From Hyparrhenia diplandra (lineage: Eukaryota; Streptophyta; Magnoliopsida; Poales; Poaceae), in NCBI GenBank assembly GCA_015847255.1, contig JADLZK010013210.1, positions 62,001 to 126,000 on the forward strand: a stretch of 64,000 nt of DNA. Reading direction: 5' to 3'. This document shows, one piece after another, positions 21,620-33,999 of the stretch (position 1 is its first letter; each line of letters begins with the position of its first letter). The position numbers and the translations under genes were made by a program. The notes under the pieces were generated by a model, which was given only the letters and a program-made list of their open reading frames with translations, made no database searches and was not told the DNA's origin.

Positions 21620-23768
21620 TCATGTTTATATGTCGTCTAAACAGCTTTGACGTTACACACGTTTAGGCACAATTTAAACCACTGTTTTTGACTAGTTTGA
21701 CCATTTAGGCACATGTCAAACGTTTAATATTTTTCTTACATGAGAATCTTCAATATCAGAATAATATTATAATTACTTATTAATTTGATCACTAGCAGGC
21801 CTTATACAAGGTTTGATATTTTAAATTTCTTTTGCATGGATTTGTGTTCGAATTGTTTTCGACACTGTGAGCTTGTTTAATTTTGGAGACACAATATATG
21901 TCATGTGTCTCCATTAGGTCGCACTTAACATGTGGCTCTCTGTATACAGTGTCCATATTGTCGGCCCATCCTTATGTCGATCATGAAATACAGAAGGCAT
22001 ATAACTAGCTAGTGTAGATGGTATAGATGAGCCTGATACCCAATCCCTGCTAGAGACATCATCATCAAACATGTTAGGAAGAGGGTAAATTTCTATGTGG
22101 TGACGATGTGACACAGTCATAACTTGTTCCAACAACACATTTGCTGAAATGCATGTAGTGCTAATAATATACTTCCAGTCTTCTGTTAATTCTCCAAATT
22201 TGCTTCCCATAATTATCCCCTGCAATCATGTGCAATTTATTAGTACATCCTTCTGAACATAGTGTTGTGAGATATTCTTTCCACATACTTATTAGTGTTA
22301 ATTATTATCTGGCTAGCGACAATTCTATTATTTGAAGAAAAAATTGGCTAGTAATTCATAATGGATGCAAATGTGAAACAAATTGACTCTGGAATGTAAA
22401 ACAGAATAAATTTCTTATCTTTAATGTGGTGTAACTCATATTATTTGAGTGTGCCTAGTTATATGTTGGTAGGATAAGTAAATGTACAAAAGGAAATTAC
22501 ATATATCTAATATATGTAACTCATGTTGTGAGAGTGCCTAGTTGTTCATGATCCTTTAGTGCCTCCTTATAACAGTTGTGCATGTACATATTCGGACATC
22601 TATCACTCCTAACACTACATTGAATTACAAAAACTAGGTCCTGTGCATAATTCTGATGTTCATATGTCACATGTTCTTGTTCAAAATATTGAATATAATT
22701 ATTAGATCATTATAACTTGACATAGAGATGATGTTACATAACAAATGGATATTATGAATTTCAGGCGGCCGCAATCAACATATTCCTAGATCTTCTATGG
22801 AGATTTCAAAATCTACGCATTTTAAGAATTGACGGAAACTTTAAAGAATGTCCAACAAAGCATCTATTCGACTTTTCTCCATTCATTGAAACTATTGAGA
22901 ATAAGGTAATTTAATTGATGATATCTTATATGGCCGTCACTATATGTTATTATATGATAATTTGATCGCTTGAACAAATTCTAAATATAGTTACATGATT
23001 TTCCAGAGATGGTACTGAAGTTCACAAAATAGCGGAATACACATTCCAGTGCGTGGCATCAGGAACTACGAAAAATTTGAAATAATGTTGCATCTCTGAA
23101 GAATATATAGGAAGTCTTCTTCAAAGGCATCAGGTGCTGAAAGAATTTGAAAGAATACTGCAACAAGCAGCACAGGCCTGCTTTAAGCATGTGGAACTTC
23201 TTTTATTTCTATGTTGTTATCAATTGGAAAAATATAATCTATGTGATATTAGTACTTTGAGATAAGTTATGGGATTTATTTGACTAATAACAGTTTCTTT
23301 TATGTGGAAACCATAGTATCTTGGCTGGCTAGTTGCCAATGTTTTGTGACATCTACAATTCAATTAACGGCTTTAAATTTCTAGTGTTTTGTGGTAATGC
23401 TGGCGAAACTATACATAGTTTTGCAACACTTTTTTTAATGGCTTTGTTTCTCCAGTTTATTAGAAATCAAACTGATAGGTTTTGTGATACTGGATAAAAT
23501 ACTAGATTTTGTAAATCCAACAAAAAAAGTATTCCTGTGAGGCAAATAATTTGGTGACCTATTTGGTAAATAAATTAGGGGCATTTTATGTGGCCGTCAT
23601 TTTTGTTGTTGCCTCTGATAGTACTACGTAAAACAGGACCCATATATACTTTTTCATTGGAAATCCAAACTAGCCATTTCAAAATCACCTCAGCCCTTCC
23701 AATACTTTCATTTCTCTCTTGCACTTCCTCATCTGGAACCCTGCCTTTTTTTTCCCCTATTTCTTTTC

Positions 23769-24377
23769 TCGTCACGCACCGGTTCGATTGGGCGGTTAGA
23801 CATCGCCACCGACGACCGTTGAGGCGGTGAAGGTGGCGTAAGGGAGCAGCGGTGTCCCGATGATGACGCCCGGCGGCGGCGTGGTGACGGGGAAAGGGGC
23901 GGCGCCGGCGGTGCGGGGCGGCGGCGGCGGGGGGGTGGCGGCGCGATGGAGGCGATGGGGGGTGGCGGCGCACGTGGAGGCGGTGGATAGCTAGATAGAT
24001 AGGACTATTTTTATTGCTTGCTTATCCCCAAAAAGAGATTGCATGCCTTTGCTTATATAGCCCGGCTAGTCGGACTTGTAACCTAAGCAATCTCCTATAA
24101 GGTTTCCTTATATGATTGGAATACCTTTTACAAGCAATATTTATTTATTTCCTAATAAGGGCCATCCTTATAGTTTGGAATATTCTCTTTTACACACCCA
24201 AAAAAGCCTATGATAATCCTAACTTGAAGGCGGCGTAGTCGACGCGGAGGGAGGGAGGGGCGGCGGCGGGGGCGCCGCCCCTGCCCGCCGCGCCGTGCCT
24301 GGGCCCCCTCGTGGGCGGTCGCAGCCGGTTCAGGCCGTTTTAGCCCGTCCCGGGCTGGCCCAATTCGGTTCATGACA
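23769..24377 (-). repeat. 3' LTR of the minus-strand retrotransposon
   Basis: Aligns with 26411-27027 over its length. The AT-rich half (ggactatttttattgcttgc through gcaatatttatttatttcc) is nearly identical, while the GC-rich outer parts differ by many substitutions and small indels, so the insertion is not very recent. Confidence 0.78.
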
Positions 24378-26410
24378 TTTCCCCACCGTTCGACGAGGCG
24401 GCGCGTCCCACGTGCCGCCCAACCCACCGTAGTCGCGAAGGGAATGCCGATCGGGAAGTGACGATGCCGGGCCGGTGGAGGATGAGAGGACCTGACTTGT
24501 CGTTGTCATCGTTGCGAGACGCCGGCATCGTTGTCGGAGAAGGAGAAGTCGAGGTGCAGGCCGCCGGGGTAGATGCTGAACTTATAGCTCTGCAGGGGCT
24601 GCACGAAGGGGCGCTCCCCATGCACGCCGCATGACGAGGCGCGGAGGGTGCCGAGAGCTCGAGCATCCGGGCGTGTCGCTGGAGGTGTCGTGGAAGGCGT
24701 AAGTCGATGGCACGATAACCTTTTGCGTGAATGTGCTCGCAAAAAAACACATGTCGGCGGCGAAGGTGGTGACGAGGTGAAGAAGAGGAGACGGCCGTAG
24801 AGAAGGTCACTAAGCGCCCGCCAGGGCGGCCCAACACGGGGCTCCTGGCTTCATGGTGTTCACGGGCACGTTGTCGTGCGGGGAGGAAGACGCCGCCGTT
24901 GTTGTCGAAGAGGAGAATTGTGGCGCCCCTCGATCCTGTCATCTTGGCGCGCGGGGAGAAGCACGCTTGCTGGGAACATTTGGTCTTCCCTTGACGGTTG
25001 GGGAGGTGGAAGCCCTTTGCTACGCCATGCGGTGGGGCGCCCTCCTCAAGCAGGAAGTCCTGCAGGAGCTCTGAAGCAGCGGGGAGGTAGTAGCGGTGGA
25101 AGTACCTCACAACGCCATAGTGGAAGCTCCACGGCGCGGTCGTCGCAACTCGATGGCATTGGCGATGATCCCGAGCTCCCTTGTTGGTTGTGGTGCCCAA
25201 GTGTAGCTCGGCGTGTGTGGTTGTTCGACATCAACTCGTTGATGGCGTCCATAGCGGCAGCAAGACCCGCCGGCCTCGGCATCCGGTCGGAGGGGGCCCG
25301 CGGCGTCGCCGAAGTGGCCGCCCGTCGGCACGGTTCCGGGTTCGCAGGCCGGGCGCAGCCGGCCGCCGCCATCGAGTGGCGGGCGAGGTCGATGGGCTCC
25401 TCCATCGAACGAGGCTCGAACCACTCGGCGTCATGCCATGGTGTGTCGGCGTAGGCCTCCCGAAGAAGAGGCTCAAACGGTGGCGCTATCCTCAAGATCC
25501 ATGCGGCGCCACGCTCTCGAAGGCGGAGATGTAGTCGCCCAGCTTGCCCTCCGGGAGGGAGGCGGCGTACTCCCCTATAGTGTCGGTGACAATGGGGGTC
25601 GAAGTCACGTCGCGGTAGTGGGTGAATGCGTCCCCACTCGAGTAGGGACCTCCTCCGGGAAGCGAGGAACCGGACTACAGCAAGACCTGTCGATGGAAGG
25701 TAGCATATCGCACGAAGTCGGGGTCGATGTCCTCCTTGAGCTCGAACAACAGCTCCATCTTTGCATTATCCGGAGGTCGGGGTTGTCGTTGCCATCGCAC
25801 TCCGGGACCTCCGCGTGGCGTGAGGGGGGTTAGGTCCGTGACCGGGGGGTGAGGTGCCGCGGGTGGCACCGCGGAGCTGGGCGCCCAGCCCGGATGGCGC
25901 GGCTAGGGGCACCGCGGGTGGCGCTGAAGCGAGGGCGCCGTGGGTGACGTCGTCTCGCCGGGGAGTCCGCGCGTCAGTGTGTCGAGGGAGAGGAGAGGGC
26001 AGCCGGTGTTGCGGTGTCGCCGCCGACGACGCCGATGACGGCCGGCGGCCACGCATAACGTCATCATCCTCCTCCGGCTGGAGGATGGCAGGGTCGGCGC
26101 CCGCCGACGATGTCGCAGCGAGGGAGGGCGGGCGGGGAGGTAACGCCTTGGGGCGGCCCCGTGCTAGCGGCAGCGGCGGCTGCTAGGCTGTCCTCCGGTG
26201 TGGTCGTTGTGGTCGCCGAGCGTAGCGGAGGTAGGGGAATCTTCGGGCGGTGTAGACGTGCTCCATGCGACGCAGCGCGTCTCGATCTCGTCGAAACGCC
26301 GGCTGATCTTGGCGCGCTTGTCGCCGAGGAGTGCCTTCAGCGCCATGGTGAACTCCGGTCATCTCGGAAGCCATCGGTGGTGGAAATCGCCCTGGTCTCC
26401 GGATACTAGC

Positions 26411-27027
26411 TGTCGCTGCACCGGTTCGATTTGGCGGTTGTGACACGCCACCGGCGCCGTTGAGGCAAAGCAGGGTGCCGTAGGGAGCAGCGGTGTCCCG
26501 ACGACGATGCCTCGGGGCGGCGGCGCGAGCGGCGGCGGCGTGGTGACGGGAAGGGGGGCGGCGGCGCCGGGGGTGGCGCGGGGCGGTTGGCGGGCGACGC
26601 GGCGCTGGGGCGCTGGGGGTGGCGCGCACGTGGAGGCGGTGGAGAGCTAGATAGATAGGACTATTTTTATTGCTTGCTTATCCCCAAAAGAGATTACATG
26701 CCTTTGCTTATATAGTCCGGCTAGTGGGACTTGTAACCTAAGCAATCTCCTATAAGGTTTCCTTATATGATTGGAATACCTTTTACAAGCAATATTTATT
26801 TATTTCCTAATAAGGGCCTTCCTTATAGTTTGGAATATTCCCTTTACACACCCAAAAAGCCTAAGATAATCCTAACTTGAAGGCGAAGTAGAGTCGGACG
26901 CGGAGGGAGGGAGGCGGCGGCGGCGGGGGGTGCCGGCCCCTACCGCGCTGGCCCCTCGTGGGCCGGTCGCGCCACTTCAGGCCCTTTTAGCCCGTCCCCT
27001 GGGATGACCCAATTCCGGTTCATGACA
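26411..27027 (-). repeat. 5' LTR of the minus-strand retrotransposon
   Basis: Partner of 23769-24377. On the minus strand it begins TGTCATGAACC at 27027 and ends GCAGCGACA at 26411, followed after two bases by the primer-site-like sequence. Confidence 0.78.
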
Positions 27028-28002
27028 CTTTCCCTCACATACTGCTTCACGTACACACAACACCACCAGGCAAATGGAATGGCCGATTCAGCCAGTGCCA
27101 GCTATGCTCACATCAAGGGCCTAACCCTGAGCTGTGCGCTCACACACATCCCCAGGACTGGTCGTGGCTTGGTGAGAGATATCTCAAAGAGTTAGGCAGG
27201 GTCAAGGGGAGAAGGCCAGGGGAGATCAGGCTAGGTTTTCTACATGCTTTGGTACGGTTTGGGTCTTGTTGTGATGAGCGTATCCCCCATGGGATGGTAA
27301 CAAATAGTAACAGATATATGTCTAGGGCCGGTAAGAGTTCCTTTCACGATGACTGAGCCTCTTCCCCATTAGAGCATGATTATGAAGACAACTGTTTGCC
27401 AGTAAGTGTGTCCAATGATCTCTGTCTCATTGGGGTCCATTGGGGTTTGAGTCTTGTTTTTATAGGGTATAGTTACACACATGTAAATGTACACAACTGT
27501 GCCATTGCTAGCTAGGGATTATATCCTCTCGCATGTTCTGCCTTTTAAAGACTACTACAACATTTCGTGGGCTTAAAAACTATTACATGTTCAAGTGCCT
27601 CTCTAGAAGTTTGTCGAGCGACAGCACTGGACCGTTGATCTATCTAGCTTGTTATTGGGGTATTCGATGCTAAGGCGGCCTCCTCTGTCACCTGAGGGAC
27701 TCATAGGGATTGACTACCGAAGGCTCCTTGTAGGCTCGTCATCAGTCACCTCGAGCCTTCGATCGTCGGTGCCTTCTTCTGAAGCCTCATCTCTTCAGTC
27801 TCTGTCAAAGGCTCTTTGGGACCTTCAGTATCCACCTCAGTAGAAGGTAGTTAACAACCATTTTTAACCATCAAAGAATCCAATACTACGGAAATCTTTC
27901 TTGAGGCAGGAATTTTTGATTTTTCGTGGCGTGCAAAGGCGTCTGCCATGGTTGTAAGATTAGGTTATGGTTAATTGTGGCTTAACCGTGGCGGTTGCCT
28001 AT
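27028..28002. other. Right part of duplicated segment A, 3' of F-box copy A
   Basis: No gene. It aligns with 40150-40530 downstream of F-box copy B (shared: gatgagcgtatc, ttatgaagacaact/ttatgtaaacaact, gtaagtgtgtcca, acacacatgta), which marks the right end of the segmental duplication. From about 27540 onward I see nothing recognisable. Confidence 0.5.
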
Positions 28003-29852
28003 TGTCACACCCAATTTTCAGGATAAAATGGGATGCACAAATCTTATGTGTTCCCAGAGTTGAGTCACACACATAAGCTAACAAATTACAAGGATAGTAT
28101 CATCATTGTGTATATTACATAGTGAACATTAAATAGACATAGTCTTTACACACATGCGGAAATAAAAGATAACTCTCTCGCTTGTAGAGCACCATCACAA
28201 GGACGGTCGACAGGTGAATTCAAACCTAGCAGTCCTCAGGGAAGTTCCCATAACCTCCAACATCTGTTACTGAGGTGGGATTTTCCAAAGTATACAAAGT
28301 AAAGCAAGAGTGAGTACCCTTCGTACTCAACAAGTATAACATGGGTCAATAAGGCTCAAAAGGATGACACAGATTTACTGCATTTAGCACTTAAGCCCCT
28401 TATCGCACATGATCATAAACATAAGTATCATCATTTTACTACCATAACCATCACTGTTAACTATTCTCGTCCTCGTAACCTTCATGCACATTCATTATTA
28501 ATAGCATCATTATAGTAACCAGATATTTTGTGAGTTGTCCGGGCCGCTCGTGACCATGAGCACGATTGATATATCAGTTTGATCAAGCTCTGCGAGAGGC
28601 GTACACTTTGACTGCGAGCCATGATTTATCCTTTTGCCTAAAGTGATTGGGTCTTGACTTACTTTTCGAGGTAGGTCGGCAGAGTTCACTATGAAGCCTT
28701 TGACACGTTGATCTAACAAGTTAGGACTACAAGGTTTTCTTGGCAGGCAGATATCGGGAACCCCCTTTCACATGGCACATTCCTTCACAGTTATACACAT
28801 ATGAATAGAAGTAGACGTATACCCAAAGTGTCAAGGACCTATGGCTCCCTCTTTAGGTATCCTCTAACAAGCTAGAAAAGGTCCCGAGTACTGAGATAGA
28901 AACGAGCCATGTAGCCCTCAAAATTGTTCTCAGTAAGTCCCAGCTTTGCTAGTGACACAAAAGCATGCCCTAGAGGCCACGATACAAAAATTTGAAAGTA
29001 CAAGGAGGGAGTGGGGAATGAGGAGAAGCTCACTTTGCGACCTCAATTTGGCCGAAACTAATACAGGGATGATGGGTGATGGTGAATGGCGGATGACGGG
29101 GCTCTTCAGTGCGATGATCACTGAGGGTGAGCGAATGAGGGCGAACAGAGATGAATGAGAGGTTTGGTAGATCACTTACGTCTCTACAAAGGTTGAGGAT
29201 GACCAAACCATGGCGGTGAGGCGGCGGAATGGAGATGACGAGTGCGGTGGCTCTAGCGGCTTCATTCTCTATGGTTTTGAGCGAGGTGAGAGCAAGGTGA
29301 TTGGAGTGGGAAAAATTCGATTAGAAAGAAGAGTGGAGACAAGTGTATGACTCCATATAACCAAGCCAGGTGCGGGGGTAGAATGCTCCCACAATTGAGC
29401 CGAATACGCAGCGGCGCGACAATGGTGGTTGCGCCCGCTAGCATGTGTGATGCAAAGTGTGGCGAGAGTAGAGGCAGGATAGCGGTGGTGCCGACATATG
29501 GGCTCAGGTGGTCGGAGAGGGAGAGAGGAAGTAGAGTGTGGGCGATTGCCCAGGCCGCGGTTGGGTCGGCCCCTTATATGGGAAAAAGGGGGGAGGGAGA
29601 AGGGAAGAGGGGCCGGCTAAGGAATTGAGCCACAAAATTTTGCATAGCATTTTCAAAATGAATATAAATTCATTTTCAAATTTGATCAAATCCGGACATA
29701 ACAATAAATTTAATTTAGCAACATGAATACATCAACAAATATCTAGTCTTATGATTGATTTTAATTTCACAAAAATAGTATTTTCTAGATTTTGAATGCC
29801 CACAAAATTGCATAATTATATAATAAAAGAATGCAAATTTGGGGGTGTTGCA
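28003..29852 (-). mobile_element. Solo LTR, 1,850 bp, TSD CCTAT
   Basis: The segment starts TGTCACACCC and ends GGGTGTTGCA, and is bordered by the perfect 5-bp repeat CCTAT (27998-28002 and 29853-29857). There is no second LTR and no internal coding region, so it is a solo LTR left by recombination. Orientation is probably minus: the minus strand begins TGCAACACCCCC and has a TATA-like CATATAAGGGG at 29570-29580. Length and termini fit a large rice gypsy family, which I do not name. Confidence 0.9.
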
Positions 29853-29857
29853 CCTAT

Positions 29858-30825
29858 GCCCTCCATGGTTAATTGATTAACCGAGACACACACATTATTA
29901 GGATGCCTTTCTTGGTTAATGGGTAAAAAGGCCCTAGCAAGCCCAATGGAGCTCGTTATCGTGGATCCACGCCCAATGGAACCCATTGCTATGGATCTGG
30001 ATCTAACCTCGTAAACGACGATGATGAGGAGCCCGATGACCGTGCCCCGAGGCCCAATAAACTAAATCAGCGCCCAAAGCCGTATCTAACTAGCCGAAGG
30101 ACGCGCCACCACTCTCCGTCCCGTGCATGCCGAGCCGACACTTTCGATATTCACCCCGCACACGTCGTGTCTGGGCGAAGGAGAGGGAGGTGGGGGCCTG
30201 GCGTGAGAGTAGGGTGGGAAGGACCGTCGGAGGAAGGAGAGGGCATCACTTCATGGGGGATCCGGCTCGTCGTTTGGGGGATGCATTGCCGCTTGCCATG
30301 GGAGGAGAGGATATATGGCTCCCCCTTGCTCTTTGTGGGAGGTGGGGACGGACCCGCCTCGCCATGTGGGGATACGCTGCTGCTCGCGCCATAGCGGCGC
30401 TAGGAGGGCCCCGTGTTGTAGCCACCGTGCCAAAGGGGAGAAGCTGTCGTAGAGGGAATACACGAGAACGAGTGTTGAAGGTGGATAGTGTGAGCAATTT
30501 ATAGTTGAATAACCATAAGGTGTAAAAAGGATGAATTCACTAGAGTCTAGGGTTTAGACATGAGCTTTCTTTGTAGGATTAATCCAGCAAACTACCAATG
30601 GGGACCTATTCATTAAAAGAAATAACCGAACTACGACACATGACCTACAAAGGAAGGTTCAAGAGGACACTACAGAGGACCCGACGGCGGGGATGCAAGA
30701 GGACGCCGGGGACCACCTAGTCCCACCTTGGTGCCACCCAAACCCCTCGTCGGTTGGCATCCCGGCCCCTCATCCGACTTTGCCATCGCACCCCCGATCC
30801 CACTTTGACGCCCGATCCCACCTTG
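29858..30825. other. Spacer between two solo LTRs
   Basis: Degenerate, fairly GC-rich sequence with overlapping short open frames on both strands (30127-30504 and its antisense). No domain or closed element recognised. Confidence 0.4.
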
Positions 30826-30830
30826 GTGCC

Positions 30831-31311
30831 TGTGGGGGGATGAACCCCTATCCCCTCACGGGCCGCTTCGGGTTAGGCCTTCCGGGCCGGCCTAGGACGA
30901 CGGACTGAAGCCCTTGGCGTTAGAAGTCAGTAATCATCGGGGATCACGGCCTAAACATGGTCGTCAAGATAGTTTCCTTGTATAGCTCTATCGTAATCAC
31001 TACATACTTTCCTATTGTAACCGATCAGGATAGATCTTGTCGGACCAGATCCGACCTGTAACCCTGTTTCCCGGACTATATAAAGGGAGCAGGGATCCCC
31101 CCCCGAGGGACACGATATTCTCAATCAATCAATACAATCTAAGCAGGACGTAGGTTTTACGCCATCAAGGCGGCCGAACACAGGTAAAAACCGTGTGTTT
31201 TGTCCTTCGCTCGTTACGCTTAACATCCCGTTAGTCGTCTAGCGCACCTCTACTGCTCAATCTACTAGCCGGGCATACCCCTGCTAGACTATCGCCGATA
31301 AACCGACGACA
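30831..31311 (+). mobile_element. Solo LTR, 481 bp, TSD GTGCC
   Basis: Begins TGTGGGGGGATG and ends CCGACGACA, with the perfect 5-bp repeat GTGCC on both sides (30826-30830 and 31312-31316). It has a TATA box TATATAAA at 31077-31084 and a downstream AATCAATCAATACAAT tract that could supply polyadenylation, so the LTR reads on the + strand. No partner LTR or internal region is present. Confidence 0.9.
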
Positions 31312-31316
31312 GTGCC

Positions 31317-31955
31317 GCCCTGGCGTCCTTGAGGCGAGGGCGGCAGGGGTGGCGGCATGAGTGTGGGAGGGCCATGGGTCGGTAGAGATAGAATGGGGGC
31401 GGTTGGGAGGATAGGGTTTTGGTGCGTATTGTGTCTCGACTCGTGCAGCACCCATGGTGGCGTAAGTTACATCGCCGCCAGTGAAATAGGATTTCTGTCG
31501 GCTTCGACTGGGCTATGAGGAGTTATGAAATAGTTCCGGAAGGTTTACATATTTCATGTGAGTTTTTAAGAGCCGTCAGGAGTAATGCAGAACCGTCTGA
31601 CGTTTTTTTTTCGCGGACAGGACTAGTCCACGTTCCTGATGGTTTTTTATAAACTGACACGAATAGTTCAAGCCGTTAGGAAACAGGTCTAGTTTCTAGT
31701 ATTTTTTTTAGAAAAGGACAGGTCGTGTAGTATAATATATATTGACTATTCATAAATATTTTGTAGTAAAATATAGTGGTGAAAATTATTTTAGGAGACC
31801 GTGTCGATCGATGTCGGAAAGGACTTTGTTTAGGAACATATGGATGAGTGGCTGGGAGTTTCACAAGACAAGCTTGATCACAAAATATGGCCTAGCAGCT
31901 AACGGTTGCCTTTTGAATCTCTATTATTAGCTCGATCGACTCTGACTCGGTGTTG
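31317..31955. other. Spacer
   Basis: No gene. The part 31490-31690 has repeated gccgtcagg / cctgatgg / gccgttagg motifs of the kind found in subterminal DNA-transposon repeats, but no terminus could be placed. Confidence 0.35.
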
Positions 31956-31958
31956 TTA

Positions 31959-32316
31959 GGGCAGGTACATTGCTATATGTAAGCGGTCTCATCCGTCGTC
32001 TCATGTATTGCCACGTAGAATTTTTGATGATGTGGAGGAAAGAGAGAGGTGACAGAGAACGAGGTAGTTGCTTCGTGAAACAACGACCTCATGAGCTAAA
32101 AATTTAGGACTACGAGACAACTATTTTATCATTGTATGAGTTGTTGTTGTCATGCACCTCACAATACTATTTTTACTCTCTCCATAAATTAAGGAAATAC
32201 TAGATGCTATGAGACAATTTAGAAAGACAACCATTATACATGTAGTCTATTAAGTCGTCTTAAATTACGTGGCACTATATGAGACTACTTATAAGACAAC
32301 ACCAATGTACTTGCCC
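31959..32316. mobile_element. Tourist-like MITE (PIF/Harbinger type), 358 bp
   Basis: The 14-bp ends GGGCAGGTACATTG and CAATGTACTTGCCC are inverted repeats with one mismatch. TTA flanks both sides (31956-31958 and 32317-32319), the Tourist target. It inserted about 120 bp upstream of the ATG of F-box copy B, a position where it could act on the promoter. Confidence 0.87.
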
Positions 32317-33433
32317 TTAGGCTGCATGCATGGCTTTTTGAAATGAAAGGCTAGAAATGGCAACTGGTTCCCTCTCTGGCAAATTGAAATATTATGGAGC
32401 TACAAATCACTCCATCGGCCACCAAACCCTAGCCCCCAACATGCTTCCCCCTGGGGACTCGTCTCGGCCGCCGCCGCCGCCCGGCGAGGCGGCGGTCGAC
32501 CTACTGTGCACCTAACCCGTCGGAGATCGTCGACAAGATCCTCGGCGGCCTCCCCGCCAGCGGCGTGGTCGAGCGTCCGTGCTTTGTCGCCGCCATAGCA
32601 ACGCCGGGCTGGGAGTCCGTGCGGGCCTCGACATCGAGCTCCACGACCACCGGCAGCGGGATCGCCGCCCTGGGCCTCCGCCGGCGCTTCCTCGAGCATT
32701 GCGCGGGCCCGTCGGCAGCGTCGGCATCGCGTCTGCCACTCCGCCCGACCCTGGGTGCGCCTCGTGGCGGAAAGAGGCCGCGATCGCTGTCTCTGGCGCT
32801 GCCCCAGGGCATTCTGCAGCGGTCCCTCTACCGTTGCGACCACGTGCTGCTGCCATCGCTCTTCGCTGCGACCCCCCGCGCTGGCGAGCTGGAGCTGGAA
32901 CGCTGCGGGATCCCGGCGCCGCCGGCAGGCTTCGCTGGGTTCCACAGGCTGACCAAGCTCGATCTGGTCGACGTGTGTTTCATGGGTTCATCAAGCATCT
33001 GCAGACCATGGTCTCGGCGGCGCGCCCACGCTCGTGGAGCTCCGCCTTGAAACCATCTGCGTTGCCGGCGATGGGATTGTCCCAGGCGCCCGGTGGGTCA
33101 TCCAGGCGCCGAACCTCCGGCGGCTGGTGCTGAACCTGTGGATCGAGGCCGCTGGCCTCTGGGAACTTAGGCCGCTTCCGAACCTGGAGTTGGCCAGAAT
33201 CTGCCTCCACGACTCCGCTGACGACAGAGACTACGCCCAGATGTTCATGGCCATTTCCAACGTCAGGGAGCTTCAAATCGCCAACTTCCACATGGGCACA
33301 CAGGTTCTTCTTTGAGCGCATCTCTTTTGCATAAACACACATACATGCTTAATTAAGTGAAATTCAAGATAATTGTCAACGCATGCATTCAAAAGTCCCC
33401 CTCCTCGCATGCTTGTCCAATTTCACACCCACA

Positions 33434-33755
33434 GCTACTGGAAAGTTGCAACATGTACGGAGTGTCTGGAGCTTTGCGGAGTGCTCGCAACAGAACACTC
33501 GGCGAAGCTATTGATTTTGCTGAGTGTGTCTTTCCATCATGTCATTCGGCAAACCTTCCATCACCGTCTTCTCGCCGTCCAAGTCACTTTTTTTGGCGAG
33601 GGTCGTTCTAGCCGAGTGCCTGACAAAAAACACTCGACTCTTTCCGTTAGATTTTTTGCCAAGGGTGAGGTATGCCGTGGTGGTAGCAAAGCCCTGAGTG
33701 TTTTTAGGGCTTGCCGTGCGCCAAAGATACTTTGAATGAGATGAATCTAGTAGTG
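33434..33755. mobile_element. CACTA terminal fragment in intron 1 of F-box copy B
   Basis: Ends with ctagTAGTG (33751-33755), and its interior has repeated subterminal motifs gagtgt, actcggc, gccgagtgcc and gagtgttttt in both orientations, the arrangement of CACTA subterminal repeats. The left end could not be placed. Position relative to copy A shows it inserted after the gene duplication. Confidence 0.5.
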
Positions 33756-33999
33756 CACCTAAAAAGTTCGTCTAGCACCCGAACTTTTATGTTTATCGTC
33801 TAAACGGCCGTTTAAATGCCTGTTTTGACATTTATACCCATTTAGGCACTATTAAACCACTTTTCTTTCGACTAGTTTGACCATTTGGACACATGTTTAG
33901 CCTTTAATTTCCTTTTCTCAAACCTACTTTTCCATCAAAAGTACCCCTAATATATTTTTTTTCCTCAAAACTAGTACCACAAATACGTACGGTCATGTG

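Larger units (their letters stand above)
16364..23018 (+). pseudogene. F-box/LRR gene, copy A, exon 1 frame-broken and intron 1 inflated by transposons
   Basis: F-box/LRR proteins are substrate adaptors of SCF ubiquitin ligases. Exon 1 (16364-17241) encodes an F-box (LPTDVLEKLLAGLPAGDVV, then RTSVLSRPWRRSWESV) followed by plant F-box LRR blocks (LTKLDLDDVVF, VIQAPNLRRLVV, FTAISNVKELHLGNFYM). Exon 2 is 22765-22905 (AAAINIFLDLLWRFQNLRI..., 47 codons, intact) and exon 3 is 23007-23018 ending WY-stop. Within exon 1 the frame changes near 16368 (four C where copy B has five after ATGCTT), 16665 and 17025, so no single ATG-initiated frame covers it. Intron 1 is 5.5 kb because of the insertion at 17472-21619. 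Copy B at 32.4 kb has the same exon plan. The three frame changes suggest a pseudogene or draft-quality sequence; the exon 2 frame and splice sites are intact. Confidence 0.72.
23769..27027 (-). mobile_element. Non-autonomous LTR retrotransposon, minus strand
   Basis: Two direct copies of about 610 bp (23769-24377 and 26411-27027) enclose 2,033 bp. Read on the minus strand each LTR begins TGTCATGAACC and contains a TATA box (GGCTATATAAGC at 24052-24060; the counterpart is at 26708-26716). Just inside the right (5') LTR lies TAGTATCCGGAGACC, close to the initiator-Met tRNA primer site TGGTATCAGAGC. Just before the left (3') LTR lies the purine tract GGTGGGGAAA. These three signals fix the orientation. 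Flanks are ttttc and ctttc (imperfect TSD). The interior is GC-rich with broken open frames; I see no reverse transcriptase, integrase or zinc knuckle. The copy-B duplicate at 40.15 kb lacks the element. Confidence 0.78.

Noticed and set aside
24370..25200. 276-codon open frame on the minus strand
   Set aside because: It lies inside the LTR retrotransposon and overlaps the 3' LTR and purine tract; composition-driven, with no gag or pol motif.
30127..30504. 125-codon open frame and antisense partners
   Set aside because: No recognisable domain; mirrored open frames in GC-rich spacer sequence.
31490..31700. CACTA element from gccgtcagg motifs
   Set aside because: Motifs are suggestive but no CACTA/TAGTG terminus with a target duplication was found.
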